Positions 1 to 8,409 of a DNA stretch of 37,655 bases are shown here, piece by piece. Within the stretch, counting starts at the first letter, position 1, and each line of letters begins with the position of its first letter. The DNA is taken from the NCBI GenBank assembly GCA_002385265.1, contig DGDD01000018.1:1-37655 (forward strand). Reading direction: 5' to 3'. This stretch comes from Chitinophagaceae bacterium UBA3961. GTDB lineage: Bacteria; Bacteroidota; Bacteroidia; Chitinophagales; Chitinophagaceae. The position numbers and the translations under genes are program-made. The notes beneath the pieces are model-generated. The model saw only the letters and a program-made list of their open reading frames with translations, searched no databases and was not told where the DNA came from.

Positions 1-221
1 GCTTTGGTTTTTTTGTAGGTACAATGGATCACTGCGCCGTCTTGCACGTTAACTTTATTGCCCATTCGGATGCTGTTAACATCGCCTCTGATCACAGCAT
101 TGAACCATACGCTGCAGTCGTTTCCCATGATTACGTCACCAACTATGGTTGCATTTGGCGCAATAAAACAGTTTTCGCCATTCTGAGGGTATACTCCGTC
201 TACATGCATGATTACCGGCAT
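1..221 (-). CDS. gamma-carbonic-anhydrase-like / hexapeptide-repeat protein, partial
   Basis: Only the first 73 codons are present; the gene runs off the left edge. The N-terminus begins MPVIMHVDGVYP and continues with FIAPNATIVGDV, SVWFNAVIRGDV and IRMGNKVNVQDGAVIH. These are the successive turns of a left-handed beta helix as in the YrdA/PaaY/CaiE group of gamma carbonic anhydrases. The conserved Arg-Gly-Asp (VIRGD) and the DGAVIH segment, whose His is a usual zinc ligand, are visible. Later zinc ligands lie outside the window, so activity cannot be judged. It is divergent from the aminotransferase at 308. A -7-like box (CAAAAATT on the plus strand, 225-232) ends only three bases before the start codon. 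Confidence 0.85.
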   Translation of the reverse strand, partial: MPVIMHVDGVYPQNGENCFIAPNATIVGDVIMGNDCSVWFNAVIRGDVNSIRMGNKVNVQDGAVIHCTYKKTK

Positions 222-307
222 AGTCAAAAATTTGCTGCAATTTATCGTTTTTCTTTGCGGAAATTTGTATCAATTTTGAATCTTGAATTCAGCAAAACAG
301 AAGTGGA

Positions 308-1492
308 ATGAATAATAGAGCGTTGTTTTTCAAACATGTAGCGCAAACTTCTCCGGCTCCTTTGGCCTTGGAAATTGTGAAGGCCAAGGGATGTAAAATG
401 TGGGACAAGGAGGGTATGGAGTATATTGATCTTATTGCGGGTATTAGTGTGGCCAATGTGGGCCATAGCAATAAAAAGGTTATCAAGGCCATTCGCAAGC
501 AATCGGAGCAATACCTCCATTTGTTGGTGTATGGAGAATTCATTGAAAGCCCTGAAGTGAAGTATGCGCACTTGCTTGCAAGCAATTTGCCGGAACAGCT
601 TAATTCCGTGTACTTTACCAATTCGGGTGCTGAAGCAGTGGAAGGTGCGATGAAATTGGCGAAGCGGTATACCAATAGAACCGAGATCATTGCATTTCAT
701 CAGAGCTACCATGGAAGCACTCAAGGGGCATTGAGTATCATGGGAGATGAATATTGGAGAAATGCATATAGACCATTGTTACCCGACGTACGCCATGAAG
801 AATATGGTACGCAAGCGGCGATTGATGTGATTTCAGCAAAAACGGCCTGCGTTGTATTGGAAGCAGTTCAAGCCGAGCGGGGCGTATATGCGCCAACGGT
901 AGCATGGATGCAAGCGCTTCGGAGAAAGTGTGATGAAGTAGGAGCTTTGTTGATTTTTGATGAAATTCAAACCGGTTTTGGTAGAACGGGATCATTATGG
1001 GCATTTGAGCGCTATGGCATGGTGCCCGATGTGTTGATGTTGGGAAAAGCCTTGGGAGGCGGAATGCCCATGGGGGCGTTTATTGCGCGTAGAGAAGTGA
1101 TGAATGTGATTACAGAGAATCCGGTGCTGGGTCATATTACTACATTCGGTGGCCATCCGCTTTGTTGTGCGGCCGGTGCTGCTGCGTTTGAATATTTATT
1201 AGAGAAAGAGTTGGTAGCGCAAGTGGCAAGCAAGGCTGCCTTGTTTAAAGAACTGTTGAAGCATCCCAAAATTAAAGCGATTCGAAACGAAGGTTTATTG
1301 ATGGCAGTTGAGTTCGAGAGTTTTGATGTCAACAAACCTATTATTGATGCGGCGATCTCAAAAGGTGTTGTAACCGATTGGTTTTTGTTTGCGCCCCATT
1401 GCATGCGTATTGCACCCCCTCTGATTATTAGCGAGAAGGAAATCAAAAAGGCCTGTGCGGTGATTTTGGAATGTTGTGATTTGGTGGGGTGA
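308..1492 (+). CDS. class III PLP-dependent aminotransferase (aspartate aminotransferase family)
   Basis: This 394-residue protein is full length for the acetylornithine/ornithine/4-aminobutyrate aminotransferase group (fold type I, cytoplasmic). Visible motifs are the cofactor-phosphate segment TNSGAEAVEGAMK near residue 104, the Asp of LIFDEIQTGFGRTG that contacts the pyridine nitrogen, and the Schiff-base lysine K247 in MLGKALGGGMPMG. The substrate cannot be told from sequence. No arginine, lysine or GABA genes lie nearby, and the broad annotation used for Bacteroidota homologues is simply 'aspartate aminotransferase family'. The ATG at 308 gives the usual N-terminus. It is the last plus-strand gene before the REP cluster, whose first degenerate copy starts four bases after the stop codon. 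Confidence 0.9.
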   Translation: MNNRALFFKHVAQTSPAPLALEIVKAKGCKMWDKEGMEYIDLIAGISVANVGHSNKKVIKAIRKQSEQYLHLLVYGEFIESPEVKYAHLLASNLPEQLNSVYFTNSGAEAVEGAMKLAKRYTNRTEIIAFHQSYHGSTQGALSIMGDEYWRNAYRPLLPDVRHEEYGTQAAIDVISAKTACVVLEAVQAERGVYAPTVAWMQALRRKCDEVGALLIFDEIQTGFGRTGSLWAFERYGMVPDVLMLGKALGGGMPMGAFIARREVMNVITENPVLGHITTFGGHPLCCAAGAAAFEYLLEKELVAQVASKAALFKELLKHPKIKAIRNEGLLMAVEFESFDVNKPIIDAAISKGVVTDWFLFAPHCMRIAPPLIISEKEIKKACAVILECCDLVG

Positions 1493-1495
1493 TGT

Positions 1496-1552
1496 AGCAT
1501 CGATCGGAGCGATACGATCATTGAATGTTAATTCGAGCCATTCTCTCAATAG
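1496..1552 (+). repeat. Left copy of a long direct repeat within the REP cluster
   Basis: A degenerate REP copy is followed by GATCATT and then a 25-base block (1528-1552) that recurs with one mismatch at 2022-2046. The REP, the GATCATT and the tail keep the same order in both places. This suggests duplication of a REP plus its flank about 490 bases apart. Confidence 0.7.
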
Positions 1553-1985
1553 GTGCTACAATTATGCCGCCCCTAACGGGGCGACATGATGAAATCGTTG
1601 ATCACAATTATGAACGATTTGGTATTCTTACAATCTGCTACGAGTCTGAATTTGTTTTCCTATGCATGGAAATAGCCGGATTTTTTTTATGTCGCCCCGA
1701 TGGGGCTAGGAATGCGTGCGCCGGAATGAATTTTTGTTCCTACAATCATGTCGCCCCTAGCGGGGCTAGCGTTTCAATGGTTGAATATTATCGTTGAATC
1801 ATAAAGCTTGATTTCATTTTGCAGAATATAATCTGGGCTAATGCGCTGTTCATACCGGGTTCACAGCCCCTCTAGGTGTGGCATGGTTGTAACAAATCAA
1901 TAATATTGGTACAGCTAACATCCCAGCCCCTTTAGGGGCGGCATGATTGTAGAAAAGTACATGTTCGGTTCATTCCAGAATTATC

Positions 1986-2046
1986 AGCCCCATCGGGGCG
2001 ACATGATGGGATCATTTACGATTAATTCGAACCATTCTCTCAATAG
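1986..2046 (+). repeat. Right copy of the long direct repeat within the REP cluster
   Basis: This is the partner of 1496-1552: a well-preserved REP (1986-2007), GATCATT, then the 25-base tail at 2022-2046 that matches 1528-1552 at 24 of 25 positions. The REP here is intact while the left copy is eroded, so the two have diverged mainly in the palindrome. Confidence 0.7.
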
Positions 2047-2111
2047 TCTGCTGTGATTCTAATTTCGTTCTCCGATAATTTGAAATGACGTTGTTTTATT
2101 TATGTCGCCCC

Positions 2112-2570
2112 CTAAATCCAATCAAACAGGTATTTTTCATCATAAGCAATCTCATGTTCTTCTAACAATTCCAAATATTCTGCCTTGGATGTTTTGATTT
2201 TGTGATGCTGTTCCTGATTTTGAATGTATTGGTACACTCTGTCAATATCAGACCTCGAATAGCTAAAGGCCCCGTATCCCGTTTGCCATTCAAATTTGAA
2301 TCTAGACAAATGACGATCGTTTATAAATTTCGAACTATAGCATTTTATTTCTCGCACCAAATCGGGAATCGGATTCGACGGGTTGTATCCGAGAAACAAA
2401 TGAATATGATCTTTTACAGCATTTGTGATGATTGATTTGTGCCCCTTGCTTTGGATAATGGAAGCAGCATATCTGCACAGCTCATCCTTCCAAACAGATT
2501 CAATCAATGCTTGACGATTCTTAACCGCAAAAACGAGCTGCAGATAAATCCTAGAATATACATTTGGCAT
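2112..2570 (-). CDS. REP-associated tyrosine transposase (Y1/HUH, IS200-like TnpA family)
   Basis: Single-strand DNA nuclease of the IS200/IS605 TnpA superfamily, 152 residues from the ATG at 2570. The N-terminal MPNVYSRIYLQLVFAVKNR matches the family. DHIHLFLG carries the His-hydrophobic-His (HUH) metal site, and the late helix VYQYIQNQEQHH carries the candidate catalytic tyrosine. The tail EEHEIAYDEKYLFDW is typical of the stand-alone RAYT type. An upstream in-frame start exists at 2621 but would add an unsupported 17-residue extension. No TnpB/accessory gene and no classic IS ends are visible. Instead, the gene is bordered at its 3' side by REP palindromes, with a half REP touching the stop codon. 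It is therefore better read as a domesticated REP transposase than as an active insertion sequence. Confidence 0.9.
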   Translation of the reverse strand: MPNVYSRIYLQLVFAVKNRQALIESVWKDELCRYAASIIQSKGHKSIITNAVKDHIHLFLGYNPSNPIPDLVREIKCYSSKFINDRHLSRFKFEWQTGYGAFSYSRSDIDRVYQYIQNQEQHHKIKTSKAEYLELLEEHEIAYDEKYLFDWI

Positions 2571-2692
2571 GTTTTTGTTGTAAAATTCATAAACCTCTTT
2601 TGCCTTTTCGAACCTGTACAACCTCCTCTTTCAAACTTCAGTTGTACAACTGCAAATCATACTATTTCGTACCTTACAACAAACCAATCGCT

Positions 2693-3061
2693 ATGCAAAT
2701 TCAAAAGAAATCCCTTTCAGATAAATTCTCCCTATTTCACGATCATTGGAACCCACGAGTAGTTGCGCAGTTGAATGGACAATCCGTTAAACTGGTAAAA
2801 TTTCAAGGGGAGTTTGTGTGGCATCAGCATGAAACGGAAGACGAACTTTTTCTGGTTGTAAAAGGCTATTTTAATATGGAATTACGGGATCAAACCATTC
2901 GAATCAATGAAGGAGAATTCATTGTAATTCCAAGGGGTACAGAACACCGGCCTGTTGCCCCTGAAGAAGTACAAGTACTGCTTTTCGAGCCCGATACAAC
3001 ACTAAACACCGGAGATGCAGCCACTTCTGAATTAACCCGGAATCAACTCAACTCAATTTAA
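2693..3061 (+). CDS. Small cupin-domain protein
   Basis: A 122-residue single-domain cupin. The first cupin motif appears as GEFVWHQHETEDELFLVVKG: the HQH pair and the following Glu fit the G(X)5HXH(X)3-4E(X)6G pattern. The second motif is GEFIVIPRGTEHRP, with its His ligand. It therefore probably binds a divalent metal; substrate and reaction cannot be inferred. The ATG at 2693 starts the domain cleanly, although the reading frame is open further upstream. It is divergent from the RAYT gene. Between them TGTACAAC occurs twice (2615-2622 and 2643-2650), a possible regulator site. There is no obvious partner gene. Confidence 0.85.
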   Translation: MQIQKKSLSDKFSLFHDHWNPRVVAQLNGQSVKLVKFQGEFVWHQHETEDELFLVVKGYFNMELRDQTIRINEGEFIVIPRGTEHRPVAPEEVQVLLFEPDTTLNTGDAATSELTRNQLNSI

Positions 3062-3423
3062 AGCAGGTCTATCGTTTCTAACAGTGGCATTTTGTTGAGA
3101 TGCAATGAATTATACTCGCTAACTGAAACCCTAAACCGAAGCAGCCAACGCTCCATAGGTACAAGGTTTACTAAAAGGATGCACTAGTAAAGATAGCCTG
3201 AGTGGTCAAATTTGTTGTTTAAACTTCGGGTTTAAGGGGCTGATTTGCAATTCATACAACAAAATCAGCAGTTTACCACAAAGTGGTACTTTCCGTATTA
3301 ATTTCCGTTTTATTTTAGCGATCGAAGAATTATATGACAGATTAAAATATGTAAATATTGTTGTCATAAAAATTTCAGCATTTGAATCAATCTTTTATAT
3401 TTACTTCATTAAAAACTACTGTT
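3062..3423. other. Intergenic region, 362 bases, upstream of the TM2 gene
   Basis: I see no gene here. It has a small hairpin TTAAAC-TTCGG-GTTTAA at about 3220-3237, too AT-rich for a terminator. It also has a separated inverted repeat TATGACA (3333-3339) / TGTCATA (3362-3368) that could be an operator upstream of the TM2 gene. The last 50 bases contain a weak promoter candidate. Confidence 0.5.
3373..3403 (+). promoter_or_regulatory. Candidate promoter of the TM2-domain gene
   Basis: TTTC at 3373-3376, a 19-base spacer, then TATATTTA at 3396-3403. This is one mismatch from the Bacteroidota -7 box TAnnTTTG and has a good spacing to a degenerate -33 box. The start codon follows 20 bases later. 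Confidence 0.4.
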
Positions 3424-3885
3424 ATGAAGAAAGTTTTATTAAGCCTAATGGCGAGCACATTGATCGCCGTTTCCTCTTTTGCGTCTTTGAATCCGGAGCC
3501 AAAAACTGCTCCTGCTAAACAAGTTAACATCGGATACGGTGTGAGTGTTAGCCCTGAACAGTTAATGACCATGACTTCTAAGGAGTACAAGGAATTGACT
3601 GGTCACAGACTTGGATTCACTAAATCTATCGCTCTCAAAGCTGCACAAAAGCAAGGCAAGAAAATGCTGGCTGCTGACGGCGACAAAAGCCAAGTGGTAG
3701 CTTTGATTCTTGTTCTTTTAGTGGGCGGTTTGGGAATTCACCGTTTTTACCTTGGCTATACATGGCAAGGCGTGGTTCAATTATTAACTTTGGGTGGCTT
3801 GGGAATTTGGTCTTTGATCGATTTAATTCGCATCATTACCGGAAGCTTGCAACCTAAAGGTGGTCAATACAATCCTTCATTCTAA
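3424..3885 (+). CDS. Exported or membrane protein with C-terminal TM2 domain
   Basis: 153 residues. A clear signal peptide (MKKVLLSLMASTLIAVSSFA) is followed by a soluble stretch of about 70 residues and then a TM2 domain of two helices. The domain shows the signature GGLGIHRFYLGYTWQGVVQLLT followed by GGLGIWSLIDLIRI. The charged turn between the helices (HRFYLG) is the conserved core of PF05154. The function of bacterial TM2 proteins is not established. The start at 3424 is chosen because it gives a textbook signal peptide; an earlier in-frame start at 3382 would bury it. The gene stands alone, with its own candidate promoter and a strong terminator after it. Confidence 0.85.
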   Translation: MKKVLLSLMASTLIAVSSFASLNPEPKTAPAKQVNIGYGVSVSPEQLMTMTSKEYKELTGHRLGFTKSIALKAAQKQGKKMLAADGDKSQVVALILVLLVGGLGIHRFYLGYTWQGVVQLLTLGGLGIWSLIDLIRIITGSLQPKGGQYNPSF

Positions 3886-3910
3886 TTTTGTATTACACAT
3901 TTAATAGAAA

Positions 3911-3941
3911 AGCCGATGAATTTGATCATCGGCTTTTTTTT
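3911..3941 (+). terminator. Rho-independent terminator after the TM2 gene
   Basis: A nine-base-pair stem AGCCGATGA / TCATCGGCT (3911-3919 with 3926-3934), a six-base loop and a run of eight T. Read on the other strand the hairpin is followed by only four T, so it may weakly terminate the convergent glycerol operon too. Confidence 0.9.
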
Positions 3942-3961
3942 ATTAAGGTTTCTATTGTTTC

Positions 3962-4477
3962 TTATTCTACTTCAACAATTACTTCTACTTCAATTGCAAT
4001 ATTAAAAGGGAGTGCATACATTCCTACTGCACTTCGAGCATGTTTTCCTTTTTCACCAAAAACGGCGACCATCATATCACTGTAACCATTTACTACTTTC
4101 GGCTGGTCGATGAAATCCTGGGTGCATTTTACCATTCCCAACACTTTTACAATTCGTTTTACTTTGCTGAGGGATCCTAATTCGTCTTTCAAAACAGCTA
4201 TATGTTGCAAGGCCACAGATTGAGCCGCTTCATAACCTTGTTCAATGGTCATGTCTTTTCCGAGGGTTCCGGTTACGTCTTTTCCATCAGCCGATTTCGG
4301 GCCTTTGCCCGACAAATACAACAGATTCCCAACACGTACCACATTTACGTAGGTGGCTACCGGTTTTGAAACAGTAGGTAGGGTAATTCCCTTCGCAGCC
4401 AAGCGTTCTTCAGGAGTTTGTGCTGAAGCTTGCAAAGCGCCAACAATAAGTATCAAAAACAGAATTCCTTTTCTCAT
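3962..4477 (-). CDS. Exported RidA/YjgF-family protein
   Basis: 171 residues: a signal peptide of about 19 residues ending in LQASA, then one RidA (YjgF/YER057c/UK114) domain. Cytosolic RidA deaminates reactive enamine/imine intermediates using a conserved Arg. Here R148 in KHARSAVGM sits at the expected place, followed by the typical last strand AIEVEVIVEVE. A periplasmic member probably has a different substrate. The start codon lies three bases after the glpF stop, so it is likely translated with glpF as the last gene of the glycerol operon. The predicted export is unusual for the superfamily and no link between a secreted RidA and glycerol is established, so its role is open. Confidence 0.88.
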   Translation of the reverse strand: MRKGILFLILIVGALQASAQTPEERLAAKGITLPTVSKPVATYVNVVRVGNLLYLSGKGPKSADGKDVTGTLGKDMTIEQGYEAAQSVALQHIAVLKDELGSLSKVKRIVKVLGMVKCTQDFIDQPKVVNGYSDMMVAVFGEKGKHARSAVGMYALPFNIAIEVEVIVEVE

Positions 4478-4480
4478 AAT

Positions 4481-5194
4481 TTATGGTTGAATGGTTTTGA
4501 ATACAATGGCAGCAATAACGCCCCCAATAATTGGTCCCACAACAGGCACCCAACTGTAAGACCAATCACTGCTCCCTTTCCCCGAAATCGGCAATAAGAA
4601 ATGAGCGATGCGCGGTCCCAGATCACGGGCAGGGTTTATAGCCCAACCGGTTGGTCCACCCAATCCCAATCCAATTCCCAATACTAATAATGCTACAGGT
4701 AGCGCGTCCAAACTTCCTAAAGTAGCGGTTGGAGCGCTGATCATCAAAGCTCCAAATACCAAAACAAAAGTGCCGATCGCTTCTGTTATTACATTGTACC
4801 CATAACTTCTTATGGATGGTCCTGTTGCGAATACACCCAATTTATCTGCCGAACTTGATGTAACATCAAAATGTTGTTTGTAAGCCAACCAAGCTAAAAT
4901 GGCTCCGGTAATAGCACCAGCGAACTGCGCTATTATATACCAGAAGGCCAGATTGGTATCGATGTTTCCAAGGACCAATTGTGCAATGGTAACGGCTGGA
5001 TTTAAATGACCTCCGCTTCCTAATTTGGTAGCCGTATACACTCCTACAAAAACAGCAATGCCCCATGCAAAGCAAATGCTGATCAAACCACCACCATTTC
5101 CTTTAGTGTCTTTAAGAACTACATTACAAACAACTCCTTGTCCTATTAGAATAAGGAGCAGGGTGCCGATGTATTCGGCGAGAAAAATATTCAT
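4481..5194 (-). CDS. glpF: Glycerol facilitator (aquaglyceroporin, MIP family)
   Basis: Inner-membrane channel of 237 residues with six hydrophobic helices. Both pore motifs are intact: NPA at 65-67 (GGHLNPAVT) and NPA at 187-189 (WAINPARDLGPR). The Asp right after NPAR and the following GPR are the signature of glycerol-conducting rather than water-only channels, consistent with glpK and glpD upstream. I place the start at the ATG at 5194, 12 bases after the glpD stop; a TTG two codons earlier is less likely. Third gene of the glpK-glpD-glpF-ridA operon. No glpR-type regulator is seen near it. Confidence 0.93.
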   Translation of the reverse strand: MNIFLAEYIGTLLLILIGQGVVCNVVLKDTKGNGGGLISICFAWGIAVFVGVYTATKLGSGGHLNPAVTIAQLVLGNIDTNLAFWYIIAQFAGAITGAILAWLAYKQHFDVTSSSADKLGVFATGPSIRSYGYNVITEAIGTFVLVFGALMISAPTATLGSLDALPVALLVLGIGLGLGGPTGWAINPARDLGPRIAHFLLPISGKGSSDWSYSWVPVVGPIIGGVIAAIVFKTIQP

Positions 5195-5206
5195 AAGCAA
5201 TCGTGT

Positions 5207-6760
5207 TTATAGGGGTAAGTACTGTTTTGCCAGTATGGTGTAAGATACAATTTGTTCGTCAATCCAATTTTGCGGTTTTTTCAATTCTTTGGCGAGAATT
5301 TTAGCAACAGTGGGAGAGGCTTCTATAGATGCTTTCGCATCCAATAACAAAGCTCTTGTTCTTCTGCTCAATACATCTTCTACCGTATGCGCATATTCTT
5401 CTCTTGCGGCCCATACTACCATGGCCTCTGTATAAGGTAGATCCGGGTGGATTTTTTTCTGAAGTTGCGGGTATTTGAAAACAAGATCTTGCAATGCCGG
5501 ACGATCACTACCGTAGTAGTAATCATCCGAATTAAAATCATCAACGGGGTCAGCTCCGTGAATTAATAGGTTATGTGTTACAGATTCCGCATAAGGCAGG
5601 CCTGCTTGAATAGCAGCAATATTGATCACGTCTTCACCCATTTTTCGATAGGTAGTCCATTTTCCACCAATGATACTCACCAATCCGGTTGGTGAAATGG
5701 TTACAGAATGATCTCGGCTAAGTGCTGCAGTATTTTTTGCTGATGCTTTCACCAAGGGGCGTAAGCCGGCAAACATACTTTTAATATCGGAGTAGGTAGG
5801 ATCTTGTGTTAAATAGCGAGCAGCGTGATTCAATACAAATTTCACTTCTTCTTCCAATGGCTTGGGTTCGGTTTCAATAGTTGAAACAGGAGTATCAGTT
5901 GTACCGATAATTACTTTTTGATGCCAAGGCACAGCAAATAAAACGCGTCCATCGTCGGTATGTGGAATCATGATAGCAGTATCACCTGGAAGAAAGGCTT
6001 TGTCGAGTACGATATGTATCCCTTGACTCGGTGCAATGGTGGTTTCATGTGCCGCATCATCCATTTGTTGGATGCTGTCTGAAAAAACACCGGCTGCGTT
6101 GATCACTACCTTTGCCTGTACTTCATAATCACTATAGAGAATGGTATCACGCAGTTTTACGCCGATCACTTTCTCTTGATGCTTGATGAGTCCGGTTACT
6201 TCTGCATAATTCAACACCACAGCGCCCGATTCTATGGCTGTCTGCGCCAAGTTGATCGCTAACCTACTATCGTCGAACTGACCGTCGTGGTATAAGACTC
6301 CACCTTTCAAACCTTCAGGATCAAGCGTTGGGGTATAGTATTGCACTTCTTCTGTTGACAGCCATTCGCTTTCACCCAGGCCCAGCTGACCACTCATCCA
6401 ATCGTATACTTTTAACCCCAATCCATAATAGGGGCCTTCCCACCATTTATAGTTTGGAACAATAAAAGACTGATTTTTTACGAGGTGTGGTGCGTTTTGC
6501 TTGAGGATGCCTCTTTCGCGAAGCGCTTCCATCACCAACTTGATATTGCCTTGTTGCAAATAGCGAACACCTCCATGCACTAGTTTTGTTGAGCGAGAAG
6601 AAGTACCTTTTGCGAAATCATATTTTTCAACTAACAATGTTCTATACCCACGAGTAGCCGCTTCTACTGCAGCTCCTAAGCCGGTGGCTCCGCCTCCGAT
6701 TATGATGATGTCGAACGAATTGCTTAATTGATTGCAAAGGTCTGTTCTTGATAGTGCCAT
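5207..6760 (-). CDS. glpD: FAD-dependent glycerol-3-phosphate dehydrogenase
   Basis: 517 residues, usual length for aerobic GlpD. It oxidises sn-glycerol 3-phosphate to dihydroxyacetone phosphate at the inner-membrane surface and passes electrons to quinone. The N-terminal FAD site is GGGATG at 22-27, followed by the family signature KGTSSRSTKLVHGGVRYLQQG. IGGKWTTYRKMGED, near residue 365, is the conserved end of the DAO domain. The remaining residues form the helical C-terminal domain. Second gene of the operon, 86 bases after glpK. That gap contains a weak internal promoter candidate (CAAATATT at 6791-6798 with CAAA at 6822-6825, read on the minus strand). Confidence 0.95.
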   Translation of the reverse strand: MALSRTDLCNQLSNSFDIIIIGGGATGLGAAVEAATRGYRTLLVEKYDFAKGTSSRSTKLVHGGVRYLQQGNIKLVMEALRERGILKQNAPHLVKNQSFIVPNYKWWEGPYYGLGLKVYDWMSGQLGLGESEWLSTEEVQYYTPTLDPEGLKGGVLYHDGQFDDSRLAINLAQTAIESGAVVLNYAEVTGLIKHQEKVIGVKLRDTILYSDYEVQAKVVINAAGVFSDSIQQMDDAAHETTIAPSQGIHIVLDKAFLPGDTAIMIPHTDDGRVLFAVPWHQKVIIGTTDTPVSTIETEPKPLEEEVKFVLNHAARYLTQDPTYSDIKSMFAGLRPLVKASAKNTAALSRDHSVTISPTGLVSIIGGKWTTYRKMGEDVINIAAIQAGLPYAESVTHNLLIHGADPVDDFNSDDYYYGSDRPALQDLVFKYPQLQKKIHPDLPYTEAMVVWAAREEYAHTVEDVLSRRTRALLLDAKASIEASPTVAKILAKELKKPQNWIDEQIVSYTILAKQYLPL

Positions 6761-6846
6761 GAAAGAAAGTATTCAATACTGATACTGGTGCAAATATTAA
6801 ACCACAGTTCTATTGCTTTTACAAAAAGGTGGAATTAATTGTTCTC

Positions 6847-8349
6847 TTACTCGTTTTCATCGGCCCAAGCTATACTGGCTTTTACTGCGCGACGCCAACC
6901 CTTTATGAGATTGTTTGCTTCATTGCTTTGCATTAAAGGATGAAAATGCGCATCTGCCTGCCATTGATGTTGCAATTGATCGGTGTTCTCCCAAAAACCA
7001 ACGCCCAATCCGGCTAAATAAGCAGCGCCCAGCGCAGTGGTTTCATACACTTTCGGACGAATTACGGTTGTTTGAAGAAGGTCGGCCTGAAATTGCATTA
7101 GCATATTATTGATAGTAGCGCCACCGTCTACACGCAATTCTTTGATTGCTATTTTAGAATCTGCCGACATGGCTTGCAATACATCCATAGTTTGATAGGC
7201 GATGCTATCAAGTGCAGCTCTGGCAATATGTGCTTTCGTGCTGCCCCTTGTTAGTCCGAATATCGTACCTCGTGCATACTGATTCCAATAAGGTGCGCCT
7301 AATCCTGCAAAAGCCGGCACTATGTACACACCGTCACTTCCATTTACTTCTTTAGCTAAGGCTTCCACTTCAGATGAGTTACGAATGATGTGCAATCCAT
7401 CTCTCAACCATTGCACTACCGCCCCCGCTATGAATACACTTCCTTCCAATGCATAGGTAGTTGTATTGCCAATTTTCCAAGCAATGGTTGTTAAAAGATT
7501 ATTTGAAGAAGTAATTGCTTCTGTACCGGTATTCATGAGCATGAAACAGCCCGTACCGTAAGTGTTCTTTACCATTCCTGCTTGCGTACATTGTTGTCCA
7601 AACAAGGCTGCTTGCTGATCACCCGCAATTCCCGAAATAGGTATGTGCGCTTTCTTTACAATAGAATCGGTTACACCATATTGTTCACTCGAGGCCTTAA
7701 TGGTTGGGAGCATCGACGCGGGAATATCAAACAATTTCAATAATTCTTCATCCCAATCGCCGGTGTGTATGTTCATTAATAGTGTTCTTGATGCGTTGGA
7801 TACATCGGTGATGTGTAGTTGTCCCCCGGTAAGTTTCCATACCAACCAACTATCAATGGTTCCAAAAGCTAATTCGCCATGAAGGGCCGCAGCACGCGCA
7901 CCCGATACATTGTCGAGGATCCATTTCACTTTGGTTCCTGAAAAATAGGCGTCTAATACCAAACCTGTTTTTTGTTGTATCAAGGGTGCGTATCCCTCTT
8001 GTTTCAGTCTATCGCAGAATCCGGCGGTTCTTCTGTCTTGCCATACAATAGCATTGTATATGGGCTCTCCTGTTTTTCGATTCCATACAACCGTGGTTTC
8101 GCGTTGATTGGTAATTCCAATGGCAGCGATATCGGAGGTTTGACAATTGGCTTTGGCTAATACCTCTGCCAATACACCGTATTGTGTACTCCATATTTCA
8201 TTGGCATCGTGTTCCACCCAACCACTTTCCGGAAAAATTTGTCGAAATTCTTTTTGAGCCACACTAACAATTGCACCTTGTGCGTCAAACAAAATTGCAC
8301 GAGAACTAGTGGTTCCCTGATCAAGAGAAAGTACATACTTCGCAGGCAT
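6847..8349 (-). CDS. glpK: Glycerol kinase
   Basis: 500 residues, standard length of FGGY-family glycerol kinase, which makes sn-glycerol 3-phosphate from glycerol and ATP. The phosphate-binding loop is [11 protein letters not shown] (D10). The catalytic base is D244 in [27 protein letters not shown] and the ATP-site block [21 protein letters not shown] are also clear. It leads the operon and is 60 bases downstream of the DUF5686 gene on the same strand. I found no TAnnTTTG box in that gap, so it may use a degenerate promoter or be read through from upstream. Confidence 0.96.
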   Translation of the reverse strand: MPAKYVLSLDQGTTSSRAILFDAQGAIVSVAQKEFRQIFPESGWVEHDANEIWSTQYGVLAEVLAKANCQTSDIAAIGITNQRETTVVWNRKTGEPIYNAIVWQDRRTAGFCDRLKQEGYAPLIQQKTGLVLDAYFSGTKVKWILDNVSGARAAALHGELAFGTIDSWLVWKLTGGQLHITDVSNASRTLLMNIHTGDWDEELLKLFDIPASMLPTIKASSEQYGVTDSIVKKAHIPISGIAGDQQAALFGQQCTQAGMVKNTYGTGCFMLMNTGTEAITSSNNLLTTIAWKIGNTTTYALEGSVFIAGAVVQWLRDGLHIIRNSSEVEALAKEVNGSDGVYIVPAFAGLGAPYWNQYARGTIFGLTRGSTKAHIARAALDSIAYQTMDVLQAMSADSKIAIKELRVDGGATINNMLMQFQADLLQTTVIRPKVYETTALGAAYLAGLGVGFWENTDQLQHQWQADAHFHPLMQSNEANNLIKGWRRAVKASIAWADENE

Positions 8350-8409
8350 AGAAATCGTTTTCTGTGAAGTAGTAAGTTATGAGTTTTTGTGTAAACTAAA
8401 GATGAATTA

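Larger units (their letters stand above)
1496..2113. repeat. Cluster of REP-like palindromes beside a RAYT gene
   Basis: This stretch has no convincing gene. It holds copies of a 20-24 base imperfect palindrome, consensus AGCCCC-TNNA-GGGGCGACAT, often followed by GATTGTAG. Copies: 1496-1519 (degenerate), 1564-1587, 1689-1709 (inverted), 1748-1770 (inverted), 1865-1884 (degenerate), 1925-1944, 1986-2007, and a half copy at 2102-2111 that abuts the transposase stop codon. Spacing is irregular (about 40 to 100 bases) and both orientations occur, as in REP/BIME clusters. Each copy could fold into a GC-rich hairpin in RNA or single-stranded DNA. The adjacent Y1 transposase is the likely agent of their spread (inference from known RAYT biology). 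Confidence 0.85.

Noticed and set aside
1496..2113. CRISPR array
   Set aside because: The repeats vary in sequence, occur in both orientations and are irregularly spaced, and no cas gene is present. REP palindromes beside a RAYT explain them.
2112..2621. Active IS200/IS605 insertion sequence
   Set aside because: No TnpB, no element ends and no target duplication are seen. The gene is bordered by REP copies and fits a single-copy RAYT.
3220..3237. Terminator or riboswitch in the gap after the cupin gene
   Set aside because: The hairpin is short and AT-rich and lacks a T run; no conserved riboswitch core is recognisable.
5195..5200. TTG start for glpF
   Set aside because: The ATG two codons later is standard and keeps a 12-base spacing to the glpD stop.
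8350..8409. Dedicated promoter of the glycerol operon
   Set aside because: No TAnnTTTG or close variant at the right distance from the glpK start was found, so I do not list one.
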